DNA of 64,000 nucleotides from Galbibacter marinus (GCF_000300875.1 NZ_AMSG01000018.1:1-64000); one strand, 5' to 3'; positions 1 through 8,650 are shown, counted from the stretch's first letter. Notes: a model not told the origin generated them from the letters alone. Made by a program: numbers and translations.

Positions 1-316
1 GATCAATGGGTTTTACGCTCTGGTTTATAAACTTATCTATAACTTTCTTTTATTTACAATCACATTAGTTCCCCACTTTCTGCTTTTTGCGATTCACTGC
101 AGGTATCCTCTTTAGCCCTTTAATAAAGGTACACCTGGTACACTCTAATTGATTTTTTTGTATTATTGTATTTAAAACACCTCCCTTCAGCCATTATGTT
201 GTCGGGTATAACACCTGGTAAAGCGTATTTGATAATGGAACCAAACCACTAGAGATATGAATTACTAGGTCGGATTAAACAAAACATGCCCTTGTCTAAT
301 TGATCAATAATTTATC
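1..316. other. Non-coding stretch at window edge
   Basis: No convincing gene was found on either strand. The decamer acacctggta occurs twice (about 131 and 209). On the minus strand a short open stretch around 110-240 reads like protein but has no start and soon meets a stop, so it is not called. It presumably carries the promoter of the lipoprotein gene that follows; no clear TAnnTTTG box was recognised. Confidence 0.4.
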
Positions 317-973
317 ATGAAAGTATTTAGCCTACTATTATGTATTCTGCTAGTAATTAGCTGTAAAGAAGAAGATAATAAACCCCTTAATTCATTAGAA
401 AGAGTCGCATATGCTCATGGATTTGAGCATTGGGACAAGGTTGATGAAATCAAATTCACATTTAATGTGGATCGAGATACTACGCACTTTGAACGCAGTT
501 GGGAATGGCGTCCAAAGAAAAACGAGGTAACCCTAATTAAAGATGGCAAGAGGCTCGATTTTAATCGTGATCGAATTTTAAGCGATGCAGAATTAGCTGC
601 AGAAAAGAACTTTGTTAATGATGTCTACTGGTTACTTGCTCCATATAAACTCGTATGGGATGAGCATAAAACCTTCAGTGAACCGATAATGGATCTTGCT
701 CCTATTAGTCAGGATAGTTTACAGAAATTAACCATCGTCTATGATAGTTTAGACGTTGATACTCCAGGAGATGCATATGACTTCTATATCGACAATAACA
801 ACATGGTTAAAGAGTGGGTTTATAGAGAAGAAAATTCAACTTCCATGTGTATGATTACAACTTGGGAAAGTTATAAAGACTACCAAGGTTTAAAAATAGC
901 CACTATGCACCAAAATGAAAATGGTATTTTTAAATTGTATTTTACTGGTATTAAACTCAGTGTCTTGGAGTGA
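317..973 (+). CDS. Putative lipoprotein, DUF6503-like
   Basis: A 218-residue protein with a lipoprotein signal peptide: a short basic start, a hydrophobic core and the lipobox VISC with the lipidated Cys at residue 16. It is therefore expected to be anchored in a membrane facing the periplasm. The mature part is rich in aromatic and acidic residues, with a 'AHGFEHWDKV' segment followed by 'FTFNVDRD'. This resembles the flavobacterial DUF6503 lipoproteins as I remember them, whose function is unknown. It stands alone, 90 bases before the pirin gene on the same strand. The family assignment is from memory; the lipoprotein nature is seen directly. Confidence 0.7.
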   Translation: MKVFSLLLCILLVISCKEEDNKPLNSLERVAYAHGFEHWDKVDEIKFTFNVDRDTTHFERSWEWRPKKNEVTLIKDGKRLDFNRDRILSDAELAAEKNFVNDVYWLLAPYKLVWDEHKTFSEPIMDLAPISQDSLQKLTIVYDSLDVDTPGDAYDFYIDNNNMVKEWVYREENSTSMCMITTWESYKDYQGLKIATMHQNENGIFKLYFTGIKLSVLE

Positions 974-1001
974 AATTTAATACAATTGATTTTGGTTTGC
1001 G

Positions 1002-1009
1002 TAGGTTTG
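1002..1009 (+). promoter_or_regulatory. -7 promoter box before pirin gene
   Basis: TAGGTTTG matches the Bacteroidota -7 consensus TAnnTTTG. It would place the transcript start near 1014, about 50 bases before the pirin ATG at 1064. No good -33 TTTG at the usual spacing was seen, so this is a modest call. Confidence 0.4.
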
Positions 1010-1063
1010 TAGTCTGTAAGAAAAGTATGGATTCTACGTCTAATAGAGTTAAATGAAAATATC

Positions 1064-1777
1064 ATGACAACAATATTACATAAGGCAGACTCAAGAGGCC
1101 ACGCGAACCATGGATGGTTAGATTCTCATCACACTTTCAGCTTTGCTAATTATTATGACCCAAAGCGCATGAATTTTGGGGTTTTAAGAGTTCTTAATGA
1201 TGATGTAATTGCAGGCGGAAGAGGTTTTGGAAAACACCCACATGAAAACATGGAAATCATTTCTATACCACTATTTGGAGATCTAGAACATGAAGACAGC
1301 ATGGGTAACAAAGAGGTCATCAAAGAGGGTGATATTCAAGCCATGAGTGCAGGGACTGGTGTATTTCATAGTGAGTATAATAAAAACGAGGATAAGGAAG
1401 TACACTTACTTCAAATTTGGATACTTCCGAAAAAAAGAAATATTGATCCAACCTACAGTCAGATCAGTATGAAGTTAGAGGATAGAAAAAACAAGCTTCA
1501 GCAAATCGTTTCTCCTAATCAAGATGATGCAGGGGTTACAATCAATCAAAATGCGTGGTTTAATATCACAGAACTTGATAAGGGTAACAGCATCGAATAT
1601 AAGCTAAATGACAAAACAAATGGAGTTTATGCTTTTGTAATTGAAGGAGATGCAAGTGTAAATGACCAAAAGCTCAACAGGCGTGATGGTCTAGGTATTC
1701 ATGAAATAGAAACAATTGATATCAAAGCAGACAGCGATACAAAGGTTTTGATTATGGAAGTACCGATGACTTTTTAA
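1064..1777 (+). CDS. Pirin family protein (YhhW-type bicupin)
   Basis: A 237-residue bicupin. The N-terminal cupin has the pirin metal-site residues: His58 and His60 in 'GKHPHENME', and His102 and Glu104 in 'VFHSEYN'. These match the Fe-binding His/His/His/Glu set of human pirin and E. coli YhhW. Bacterial members can show quercetin 2,3-dioxygenase activity in vitro, but their physiological role is mostly unclear. No signal peptide, so cytoplasmic. Length fits the short YhhW subgroup. It is convergent with kynureninase, which ends about 100 bases downstream, and appears to be monocistronic with its own -7 box. The family is secure; the substrate is unknown. Confidence 0.9.
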   Translation: MTTILHKADSRGHANHGWLDSHHTFSFANYYDPKRMNFGVLRVLNDDVIAGGRGFGKHPHENMEIISIPLFGDLEHEDSMGNKEVIKEGDIQAMSAGTGVFHSEYNKNEDKEVHLLQIWILPKKRNIDPTYSQISMKLEDRKNKLQQIVSPNQDDAGVTINQNAWFNITELDKGNSIEYKLNDKTNGVYAFVIEGDASVNDQKLNRRDGLGIHEIETIDIKADSDTKVLIMEVPMTF

Positions 1778-1874
1778 TTTTTCGTTAATAGTGGTAAGGG
1801 TTGTAGTGTCTAGGAGCTCCTTTTATAAAAGAGTTGCAATGACAGTACAACCTTTATATTTTAATCGTAAATTT

Positions 1875-3140
1875 CTAAATTCCAGCTTTTAAAATTTGGC
1901 CAAATTCATATAAATCTTCAAAGGAATTATAAAATGGAACTGGCGCTAGGCGAATAACATTGGGTTCACGCCAATCGACAATGACACCATTATTCATTAA
2001 ATAGTCGAATAATTCTCTGCCTTTACCATGTACAAACAAAGAGAGCTGACACCCGCGATCTTTTGGCGTGATAATTTCTAAAGTCTTTTGATTTTTATTC
2101 TCGGAGTTTATGTCATCTAATATAAATTCCAAATAACCAGTCAGCGTCTTGCTCTTAGCATTCAATGCCTGCATCCCTACTTCTTCGAACATTTCCAAGG
2201 ATGCCAGATAAGGAGCCATGGTCATCACTGCAGGGTTACTAATCTGCCAGGCATCCGCATTTTCCATGGGCTCAAATTCAGGTTTCATCTGAAAACGAGT
2301 TTCTTTTTTTGTACCCCACCACCCTTCGAAACGCGCTATATCTTTACGATTGTGATACTTTTGATTAATAAATACTCCTGAGGCATTTCCAGGACCACTA
2401 TTCATGTATTTATAACTACACCACGCAGCAAAATCCACCTCCCAATTATGCAACTCCAAAGGAATGTTTCCAGCGGCATGGGCGAGATCCCAACCGACCA
2501 TAGCACCTGTTTGTTTTGCCGCCTTAGTAATTGTTTTAATATCAAATACTTGACCGTTGTAATAATTTACCCCTCCGATAAGCACTAGGGCGAGTTCATC
2601 TCTGTGTAATTCGATCTTTTCTAAAATATCCGATGTCCTCCAATGGTTCTCACCAGGGCGTTTTTTTAATACAATAAGAGCATCCTGTGGAGTTAATCCG
2701 TGGTTTCGAAGCTGACTTAAAAACATATACTGATCCGATGGAAATGCCTTTTCTTCACATATGATTTTATAACGCTTTTTGGTAGGTTGATAAAAACTAA
2801 CCATCAGCAGATGAAGGTTGACAGTTAGGGTGTTCATCACGGTAATTTCACTTGTTTGGGCACCGACCACCTTAGCCAATGGCGCTGCCAAACGCTGATG
2901 ATAATCCCACCATGGTTTGTCTGCATAAAAATGTCCTTCTACAGCCAAATTGCCCCAATCGTTTAATATTTCATCGAGAAAACCCCGGGTTCTCTTTGGC
3001 TGAAGCCCCAAGGAATTTCCCGTAAAATACAGTACGTTTTTATTGTTGAACTGTGGAAATATAAACTCCTGCTTATAGGATTGTAAAGTATCCTTAGAAT
3101 CCAGTAACTGCGCAAATTCCCTCGTATTTTTAAATTCCAT
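1875..3140 (-). CDS. kynU: Kynureninase
   Basis: A 421-residue PLP enzyme of aminotransferase fold type I, the usual kynureninase length. It cleaves L-kynurenine (or 3-hydroxykynurenine) to anthranilate (or 3-hydroxyanthranilate) and alanine in tryptophan breakdown. The PLP-binding lysine is expected to be Lys244 in 'CSYKYMNSGPG'. 'GWDLAHAAGN' (216-225) supplies the Asp that contacts the PLP ring nitrogen, and 'NSLGLQPK' (42-49) is the family N-terminal motif. The ATG at 3140 gives a complete N-terminus. No other kynurenine pathway gene lies beside it in this window, so it seems to be a stand-alone gene here. Confidence 0.95.
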   Translation of the reverse strand: MEFKNTREFAQLLDSKDTLQSYKQEFIFPQFNNKNVLYFTGNSLGLQPKRTRGFLDEILNDWGNLAVEGHFYADKPWWDYHQRLAAPLAKVVGAQTSEITVMNTLTVNLHLLMVSFYQPTKKRYKIICEEKAFPSDQYMFLSQLRNHGLTPQDALIVLKKRPGENHWRTSDILEKIELHRDELALVLIGGVNYYNGQVFDIKTITKAAKQTGAMVGWDLAHAAGNIPLELHNWEVDFAAWCSYKYMNSGPGNASGVFINQKYHNRKDIARFEGWWGTKKETRFQMKPEFEPMENADAWQISNPAVMTMAPYLASLEMFEEVGMQALNAKSKTLTGYLEFILDDINSENKNQKTLEIITPKDRGCQLSLFVHGKGRELFDYLMNNGVIVDWREPNVIRLAPVPFYNSFEDLYEFGQILKAGI

Positions 3141-3477
3141 ATTCTCTAATTGGTTTTAATTCTAATGGTGAACCATTACTTATTTGTACATGCCATAGGC
3201 ATGGTCTAACAAAGAACCCTGTACTGACATTCAAGTACAGGGATAGGACGATAATGACCTTCACAAATTTATCACAAAAAGATTAGTTTTCTTTTTAAGC
3301 TTACAGATAATTCCAACCTAAGAGCTAGGTGAGGATTCAAATATCAAGGAAATTATAGTCTTAAAAAACGAAAGTAATGTTTACAGATAGATAATGTATT
3401 TACCTTGATTTGTGGCTCAATGGCAAAGGCTCTTTTCTTAGAAATCGTATCTTTATCCAAATCAACATCCTTTTATT
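3141..3477. other. Intergenic region between divergent kynU and M15 peptidase
   Basis: 337 bases, AT-rich, between two divergently transcribed genes, so it should hold both promoters. I found no clear TAnnTTTG box, no strong hairpin and no open frame of note. Confidence 0.4.
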
Positions 3478-4191
3478 TTGAAAACCTATTTTCTCTTTTT
3501 TGTTAGTTGCTTAATTATAAGCCAAATGAACTGCATAGCGCAAGACAACTACTCCATAGAAGTTCTAACAGGTAAAACATCTCTAGCGCTATATGGAGAT
3601 GGAATTGGTTTACAAAAACAAGCCTATGATGCGTTTTTAAAAATGAAGGCAGATGCTAAAAAACAAGGAATTGAAATTCAAGTGGCCTCGGGACATCGCG
3701 ACTTTTCAAGGCAAAAATCAATATGGAATCGCAAATATAAAGCTTATACAGATCAAGGAATGAGTCCAATCCAGGCTATGGACAAAATCATTGAGTATTC
3801 CACTTATCCTGGAACCTCTAGACACCATTGGGGAACAGACATAGATATTATAGATGCTGCAGCTACCTATAGTGGCAATGTATTGGTTCCTGAAAAATAT
3901 CAAGGAGATGGCCCTTTTTGTAAGCTCAAAGAATGGATGGATGAAAACTCCCAAAAGTATGGGTTTTACCTTGTTTACACGGACAACCCTGATAGAAAAG
4001 GTTTTTATTATGAGCCATGGCATTATAGCTATAAACCTATTTCCAAACCTATGCTCGATGCTTATCGAAAACTCGATATTGCCCATATTATCAAATCCGA
4101 AGATCTGCTTGGCCGTAAGCATATGACAACTGATTTCATCAATAGCTATATCCAAGAGAATGTCCTAGGAATCAATCCTGATTTAAGATAA
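3478..4191 (+). CDS. M15 family D-alanyl-D-alanine carboxypeptidase (VanY-like)
   Basis: A 237-residue exported zinc peptidase of the VanY/DacB type, which trims terminal D-Ala from peptidoglycan stem peptides or precursors. The start is TTG at 3478. It is chosen because only this start includes the whole signal peptide (Lys2, hydrophobic 4-15, probable cut after 'CIAQ' near residue 22). The zinc site follows the family pattern SxHxxGxxxD: Ser114, His116, Gly119, Asp123. The third ligand is His182 in 'EPWHYSY'. It is convergent with the GH3-like gene, with 25 bases between the stops. Family secure; the precise cell-wall substrate is inferred. Confidence 0.9.
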   Translation: MKTYFLFFVSCLIISQMNCIAQDNYSIEVLTGKTSLALYGDGIGLQKQAYDAFLKMKADAKKQGIEIQVASGHRDFSRQKSIWNRKYKAYTDQGMSPIQAMDKIIEYSTYPGTSRHHWGTDIDIIDAAATYSGNVLVPEKYQGDGPFCKLKEWMDENSQKYGFYLVYTDNPDRKGFYYEPWHYSYKPISKPMLDAYRKLDIAHIIKSEDLLGRKHMTTDFINSYIQENVLGINPDLR

Positions 4192-4216
4192 AAAAACGAG
4201 TTAATTAAATACCCTA

Positions 4217-5737
4217 TTAATTTTGGGTGTTCATTTTTAATAGCTCCTCTAAATAATGTCTATTACTAGAGAGCCTAGGAATTTTATGTTGCCCTCCTAG
4301 CTTATCGTATTTCTTTAACCAGTCGTAAAATAAATCCTTTCTTCCAAGGTGTAGAATTGGCGGATTTAACGTCATATTATTATAACGCTTTGCCTCATAA
4401 TCAGAATTCACCGACTGCAAAGCCAAATCCAATTCCTTAGAGAAGACATCCAAGGACTCTGGCATTTTTCTAAATTCAATGATCCACTCATGACCCCCTT
4501 TGTCCCTGCCTTGCATAAAAACTGGTCCAGCAGTATAATCAATGATTTCAGCACCAGTGATTTTACAAGCTCTTTCTAAGGCTTCTTCGGCATTTTCAAT
4601 AATTAATTCTTCTCCGAAAACATTGATATGATGTTTGGTTCGTCCAGTGACTTTAATCCTGTAAGGATCCTTAGAGGTAAATCGTACTGTATCTCCTATA
4701 AGATAACGCCACAACCCAGCGTTGGTGGTAATTACTATAGCATAATTCGTATCCAAAGCTACCTCCCAAATGGGCAGTACTTTTTCATTTGGAGTACCAT
4801 AGGTATCCATAGGAATAAACTCATAGAAAATCCCGTAATCTAGCATCAGCAGAAGCTCATCAGAATCATTTCTATCCTGAATAGCAAAGAAGCCCTCTGA
4901 GGCATTATATATTTCGTAATAGCGGAAACTTTGACGCGGTAGTATTCGCTGGTATTGTTCCTTATAAGGGTGAAAGCTCACCCCTCCGTGAAAATAAACT
5001 TCGAGGTTTTCCCAGATTTCAAACAGGTTAGATTTCCCTGTGTCCTCTAAAATTTTATTTAAAAGCACGAGCATCCACGAAGGAACACCAGCCAAACTAG
5101 TTACATTTTCACTCACTGTTTCTTTAACTATGGCGGAGAGTTTATTTTCCCACTCGCTCATCAGAGAAACTTTGTTACTTGGGGTACTACTCATTTCCGC
5201 CCAAAATGGCATATTGTCAATGATTATAGCGGACAAATCACCAAAAAACGTTTGATTGCTTTGATACAATTCTTTACTCCCTCCTAAACGCAAGCTCTTC
5301 CCATCAAAGAGTCTGGATTCTTCGTTATTATTAAAATAAAGCGATAGCATGTCCTTACCTGCCTTGAAATGGCAATCCTCAAGGGACTCCGTACTCACTG
5401 GGATAAATTTGCTCTTAGCGTTGGTTGTACCACTACTTTTAGCAAACCATTTGATAGGTGTGGGCCAAAAGATGTTCGACTCCCCTTTTCTAGAACGCTC
5501 AATCATCGGCTCAATATCTTCGTAACGCACTATGGGCACACGATCGGCAAAGATTTTATACGAAGTGATTTCCGAGAATCCATATTGTTTTCCTAGCTCA
5601 GTTGCACTGGAGCGACTCAGTAAATGGTTAAGCACTTCAGTCTGTACCTCAGCAGGATATTTCAAGAACAATTCCATCTGATGGAACCGCTTCTTTAGAA
5701 ACCAGGAAGCAATGGAGTTAATTAGTGGAAATGACAT
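4217..5737 (-). CDS. GH3 auxin-responsive promoter family protein (acyl-adenylate ligase fold)
   Basis: About 506 residues, homologous over its length to the GH3 superfamily of the ANL adenylating-enzyme fold. In plants these conjugate amino acids to jasmonate or auxin; in Bacteroidota the substrate is unknown. An ATP-binding 'SSGTTNAKSKFIP' motif lies near residue 100, 'FRYYEIYNASEGFFAIQ' in the middle, and 'RTKHHINVFGEEL' near the start of the C-terminal domain. The ATG at 5737 (MSFPLINS) is preferred over an upstream one at 5767, which would add ten unconserved residues and run into the promoter region of the divergent neighbour. No signal peptide, so cytoplasmic. Confidence 0.88.
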   Translation of the reverse strand: MSFPLINSIASWFLKKRFHQMELFLKYPAEVQTEVLNHLLSRSSATELGKQYGFSEITSYKIFADRVPIVRYEDIEPMIERSRKGESNIFWPTPIKWFAKSSGTTNAKSKFIPVSTESLEDCHFKAGKDMLSLYFNNNEESRLFDGKSLRLGGSKELYQSNQTFFGDLSAIIIDNMPFWAEMSSTPSNKVSLMSEWENKLSAIVKETVSENVTSLAGVPSWMLVLLNKILEDTGKSNLFEIWENLEVYFHGGVSFHPYKEQYQRILPRQSFRYYEIYNASEGFFAIQDRNDSDELLLMLDYGIFYEFIPMDTYGTPNEKVLPIWEVALDTNYAIVITTNAGLWRYLIGDTVRFTSKDPYRIKVTGRTKHHINVFGEELIIENAEEALERACKITGAEIIDYTAGPVFMQGRDKGGHEWIIEFRKMPESLDVFSKELDLALQSVNSDYEAKRYNNMTLNPPILHLGRKDLFYDWLKKYDKLGGQHKIPRLSSNRHYLEELLKMNTQN

Positions 5738-5746
5738 ATTTTGATT

Positions 5747-5768
5747 TATATTTGCTAAAAATAGCAAA
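5747..5768 (+). promoter_or_regulatory. -7 box with overlapping inverted repeat between GH3-like and DUF2797 genes
   Basis: TATATTTG at 5747-5754 matches TAnnTTTG and would start a transcript near 5759, just before the DUF2797 ATG at 5776. A perfect inverted repeat, TTTGCTA-AAAA-TAGCAAA, covers 5751-5768 and overlaps the box. It lies between two divergent starts only 38 bases apart, so it could be an operator or an RNA hairpin at the very 5' end of the transcript. Confidence 0.45.
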
Positions 5769-5775
5769 AACTTTT

Positions 5776-6576
5776 ATGATGTTCGAAGGTGTACTGACCA
5801 AAATGCGTACAGAAAATTCCAAACCTGTTAATTATTACTTGGTTTTGGACACCAACTATATTAATTTCAATCAACTGCTCAATAAAACAATTGGCATAAA
5901 ATTTTTGAGATTTGAATGCTTAAACTGTCATTTGGACAAACCAATATACAGACAAGGGTTTTGTAGAAGTTGCTTTTTTGAAGCCCCTCAAGCTGCAGAT
6001 TGGATTATTCGACCTGAATTAAGCCAAGCTCATTTAGATGTAGAGGATCGAGATTTAGTCTATGAAAAAGAAATGCAGTTACAGCCACATATTGTATACT
6101 TGGCAAATTCTAGTAGCATTAAAGTCGGCGTAACTCGAAAAAATCAAGTTCCTACCCGATGGATTGATCAAGGTGCTCATGAGGCATTGGAGATTCTTGA
6201 AACACCCAATAGATATCTTGCAGGTATCGCAGAGGTAGCACTTAAGGACCATGTCTCGGATAAAACCAACTGGCGAAAAATGCTTCAGAACGACATAAAG
6301 GATGAGGACCTAAAGGCCTATGGCGCAGAATTAAAGAACTATTTACCAGAGGAAGTAAAACCTTATTTTATAGAAGATAATTCAGAGACCAATATCGAAT
6401 TTCCGGTAGAGGCCTACCCAGAGAAACCTAAAAGCTTAAACCTTCTTAAAACACCAGAATATCAAGGTGTCTTAAAGGGGATAAAAGGGCAATATTTAAT
6501 TTTTGAGGACCAAACCGTATTTAACATCAGATCAAATGAAGGCTTGGTTGTTGCAATCGAAGTGATTGTAAATTAA
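5776..6576 (+). CDS. DUF2797 domain-containing protein
   Basis: A protein of about 266 residues. Near the N-terminus there is a four-cysteine zinc-ribbon-like pair (CLNC ... CRSC). It is followed by a 'SIKVGVTR' segment and 'RWIDQGA', the conserved core of the DUF2797 family. The KVG-x-T plus downstream Arg pattern recalls GIY-YIG-like folds, but that is inference. Function unknown. ATG 5776 (or 5779) is chosen over 5725 because the -7 box at 5747-5754 lies downstream of the latter. It is divergent from the GH3-like gene and ends 38 bases before the convergent rpsU. Confidence 0.8.
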   Translation: MMFEGVLTKMRTENSKPVNYYLVLDTNYINFNQLLNKTIGIKFLRFECLNCHLDKPIYRQGFCRSCFFEAPQAADWIIRPELSQAHLDVEDRDLVYEKEMQLQPHIVYLANSSSIKVGVTRKNQVPTRWIDQGAHEALEILETPNRYLAGIAEVALKDHVSDKTNWRKMLQNDIKDEDLKAYGAELKNYLPEEVKPYFIEDNSETNIEFPVEAYPEKPKSLNLLKTPEYQGVLKGIKGQYLIFEDQTVFNIRSNEGLVVAIEVIVN

Positions 6577-6593
6577 GACTAAGGGTAGGTGGA

Positions 6594-6629
6594 ATAAAAA
6601 AAAGCTAGAGTGATTATTCCTCTAACTTT
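6594..6629 (-). terminator. Rho-independent terminator of rpsU
   Basis: On the minus strand a ten-pair stem, AAAGTTAGAG with CTCTAGCTTT (one G-U pair), has a nine-base loop and runs into eight Ts. Its 5' arm overlaps the last codons of rpsU. Confidence 0.8.
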
Positions 6630-6808
6630 CTTTGGTATTCTTGCTTGTAAATTGCTTTAGCAACCTGCACTCTACGCTCTTGTGACTTCTTAGTGAAGTG
6701 TTGATTATCACGTAGATTTCTAAGTTGTTGCGTTTTACGATATTTTTGTTTGTAACGTTTTAAGGCACGATCGATATTTTCGCCTTCTTTAATTGGTATT
6801 ATCAGCAT
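6614..6808 (-). CDS. rpsU: 30S ribosomal protein S21
   Basis: 64 residues, highly basic, beginning 'MLIIPIKEGENIDRALKRYK' and followed by the Arg/Lys-rich helix typical of S21 of the small ribosomal subunit. In Bacteroidota this protein has been linked to the way the ribosome hides the anti-Shine-Dalgarno sequence, which agrees with the absence of SD motifs in this window. It lies downstream of the cold-shock gene on the same strand, with a terminator hairpin between them, so it is probably mainly transcribed separately. Confidence 0.95.
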   Translation of the reverse strand: MLIIPIKEGENIDRALKRYKQKYRKTQQLRNLRDNQHFTKKSQERRVQVAKAIYKQEYQRKLEE

Positions 6809-6823
6809 ATTATATATTTGAAA

Positions 6824-6853
6824 TTAAAAAAACCATCTAGTTTATAGATGGTT
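6824..6853 (-). terminator. Rho-independent terminator of cold-shock gene
   Basis: A perfect nine-pair stem, AACCATCTA with TAGATGGTT, and a five-base loop. On the minus strand it is followed by a run of seven Ts. It sits between the cold-shock gene and rpsU. Confidence 0.85.
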
Positions 6854-6869
6854 CTCATTTGTTTTTGTC

Positions 6870-7064
6870 TTAGTCTATTACTTCAACGTTAACAGCGTTC
6901 ATTCCTTTTCTACCTCTTTCGGTATCAAATTTAACGCGGTCGTTTTCGTTGATGTTATCTATCAAACCACTTTCGTGTACGAAGATATCTTCTTTAGTGT
7001 CTTCTGTTGTGATAAATCCAAACCCTTTTGTTCTGTTGAAGAACTTAACTGTTCCTTCTTTCAT
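6870..7064 (-). CDS. Cold-shock domain protein (CspA family)
   Basis: A 64-residue single cold-shock domain that binds single-stranded nucleic acid as an RNA chaperone. RNP1 is seen as 'KGFGFI' and RNP2 as 'DIFVH'. The start is set at ATG 7064 (MKEGTVKFF), where the family begins; an upstream in-frame ATG at 7100 would add twelve unconserved residues. Cold-shock genes usually carry long 5' leaders, and the 300 bases upstream contain no other gene. A terminator follows directly. Confidence 0.93.
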   Translation of the reverse strand: MKEGTVKFFNRTKGFGFITTEDTKEDIFVHESGLIDNINENDRVKFDTERGRKGMNAVNVEVID

Positions 7065-7392
7065 ATTAAAATATTTAAAAAAATGTATAAAACTCGACAC
7101 CTATTAAACAACGATCAAACTGAAGTTGTCTTAGGTATCTATGGAATAAAGTCAAAAAAGATGAACTGAAAAATATCGGATGGATAAATAACACCAAATT
7201 TTATTAGGCTTCATAACACTGCTGCAAAGAAACGTCTTTATTTTAAATCTAACTATTTATTTTCCGATTATTTTAAAGCCAAAGAAGCACACAACTCATA
7301 TCTACTGCTTTGGTAGACCCAAAGACACTCCTAATGATGTAAAGATTACACTATCAGGCAATAAAAACCATATAAGATTTAAGCAAAAGTTG
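7065..7392. other. Intergenic region upstream of the cold-shock gene
   Basis: About 330 bases between divergent genes. It probably holds the cold-shock gene's promoter and leader. No exact -7 box was found on the minus strand; 'TAAAATTTG' (one base too long, near 7190) is the nearest. No other structure was recognised. Confidence 0.35.
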
Positions 7393-7400
7393 TATTTTTG
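7393..7400 (+). promoter_or_regulatory. -7 promoter box of ankyrin gene; decides its start
   Basis: TATTTTTG matches TAnnTTTG and predicts a transcript start near 7405. That is downstream of the first possible ATG (7403), so translation should start at the next in-frame ATG, 7442. Confidence 0.5.
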
Positions 7401-7441
7401 AAATGAAAGAAAAGAATTATAAAACAACATTGCAATCGATT

Positions 7442-7918
7442 ATGAAAACAGAAGAATTTTTTGAAGCCATTCGAACTGGTGACACCGCTAAGGTTACTGC
7501 ATTTTTAAAAGAAATCCCAACACTAACTAACCTTAAAGACTCTAGAGGATCAACACCTTTACTACTAGCCACCTATTATGGACACAAGGACGTTGCCCAA
7601 GCCATCTTAAGTTTTGATCCAGATGTCAACATCAAAGATGCCTCTGGCAATACCGCTCTAATGGGTGTGTGCTTTAAGGGCTATACAGAGATTGCAAAAT
7701 TATTGATCGACCATGGGGCTGAGGTTAATTTAGCCAATGGAAATAAAGGTACGGCCTTGATTTATGCAGCGACCTTTGGAAAAGCTGATATTGTGGAATT
7801 ACTACTTTCACATAATGCGGACCCCTCTTTAAAAGATGCTAATGGACTAACAGCCTTAGACCATGCTAGAATGCAAAAAATAACCGATGTTGTAAACATT
7901 TTAGAAAAGCACAATTAA
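7442..7918 (+). CDS. Ankyrin repeat protein
   Basis: A protein of about 158 residues made almost wholly of ankyrin repeats. Three or four units are visible by their 'GxTPLLLATYYGHKDVA', 'GNTALMGVCFKGYTEIA' and 'GTALIYAATFGKADIV' signatures, with a capping 'GLTALDHARMQ' at the end. Such proteins bind other proteins; the partner is unknown. No signal peptide. The start at 7442 (MKTEEFFEAI) is preferred over 7403 because the -7 box lies at 7393-7400. It is convergent with the Crp/Fnr regulator, with 20 bases between the stops. Confidence 0.85.
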   Translation: MKTEEFFEAIRTGDTAKVTAFLKEIPTLTNLKDSRGSTPLLLATYYGHKDVAQAILSFDPDVNIKDASGNTALMGVCFKGYTEIAKLLIDHGAEVNLANGNKGTALIYAATFGKADIVELLLSHNADPSLKDANGLTALDHARMQKITDVVNILEKHN

Positions 7919-7938
7919 ACTGCTTTCAAATAATTGGT

Positions 7939-8637
7939 TCACTCTTCTGCTATTTGCTTAAGTCTTTCTTTTTCAAGAATTCCAACATTTTTCCCTTTTA
8001 ACTCAATGAGTCCTTCCTTTGAGAAGTTAGCAAACATTCGAATCATTGATTCTGTAGCGGTCCCGATCAGATTCGCGTACTCTTCTCTGGAGAGCTTCAA
8101 ACTGAGATTTTTATCTTTATCCACTCCGAACTCCTCTTGTAATTCCAATAAAATGGTCGCAAACCTAGAACGTACGGTTTTATGAGCCATTCGAACGATT
8201 TGGTGATTGGCTAATTTAAGATCGTAACAAATATCGTTTATAATTTCACTAGAGAAATTGGAATTTTGTTTGAACACGGCTAGAATATCTGCTTTGGGGA
8301 TAAAACAAACCTGCATATCTTCTACGGCGATAGCACTTAAACTAACCGCATCATCGCTAACAATACTGCGCTGACCTAAAAGATCACCTCTTTTTATGAA
8401 TCGTACGATTTGATTTCTGCCATTGGAAGAAAGCTTGACTAATTTACAAACTCCAGACTTTATACAGTATACTCCCTTTAGGTGATCACCCTCATTGAAA
8501 ATATAAGATCCTTTCTTAATTGTCTGTCCCGTTTTACACGCGGACATATAAATTAACTCGGACTTATCAAGGGTTTTTAAAGCGCTAAATTTCCGCACAA
8601 TACACTGACTACATTTACTCATATCCAACTCCTGCAT
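7939..8637 (-). CDS. Crp/Fnr family transcriptional regulator, probable controller of the cbb3/hemN regulon
   Basis: About 230 residues: a cyclic-nucleotide-binding-like effector domain (30-145) and a C-terminal winged helix whose recognition region reads 'LIGTATESMIRMFANF'. Cysteines at 9 and 12 (CSQC), 34, 58 and 64 could bind a metal or Fe-S cluster. The spacing is not that of E. coli Fnr (CX2CX5C), so oxygen sensing is only an inference. It is transcribed away from ccoI, with a TGA-N6-TCA palindrome between them. Identical-geometry sites lie before ccoS and hemN, so it is the natural candidate regulator. ATG 8622 (MSKCSQC) is an alternative start. Confidence 0.88.
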   Translation of the reverse strand: MQELDMSKCSQCIVRKFSALKTLDKSELIYMSACKTGQTIKKGSYIFNEGDHLKGVYCIKSGVCKLVKLSSNGRNQIVRFIKRGDLLGQRSIVSDDAVSLSAIAVEDMQVCFIPKADILAVFKQNSNFSSEIINDICYDLKLANHQIVRMAHKTVRSRFATILLELQEEFGVDKDKNLSLKLSREEYANLIGTATESMIRMFANFSKEGLIELKGKNVGILEKERLKQIAEE

Positions 8638-8650
8638 AAGGCACCAATTT

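Noticed and set aside
1797-1856. AAGGGTTGTA / TACAACCTT pairing between pirin and kynU as a shared terminator
   Set aside because: The loop is nearly 40 bases, the stem is imperfect and there is no clear T-run.
3718-4155. Long open frame of 145 codons on the minus strand opposite the M15 peptidase
   Set aside because: It lies wholly within a gene with clear zinc-site motifs and signal peptide, and its own translation has no recognisable domain.
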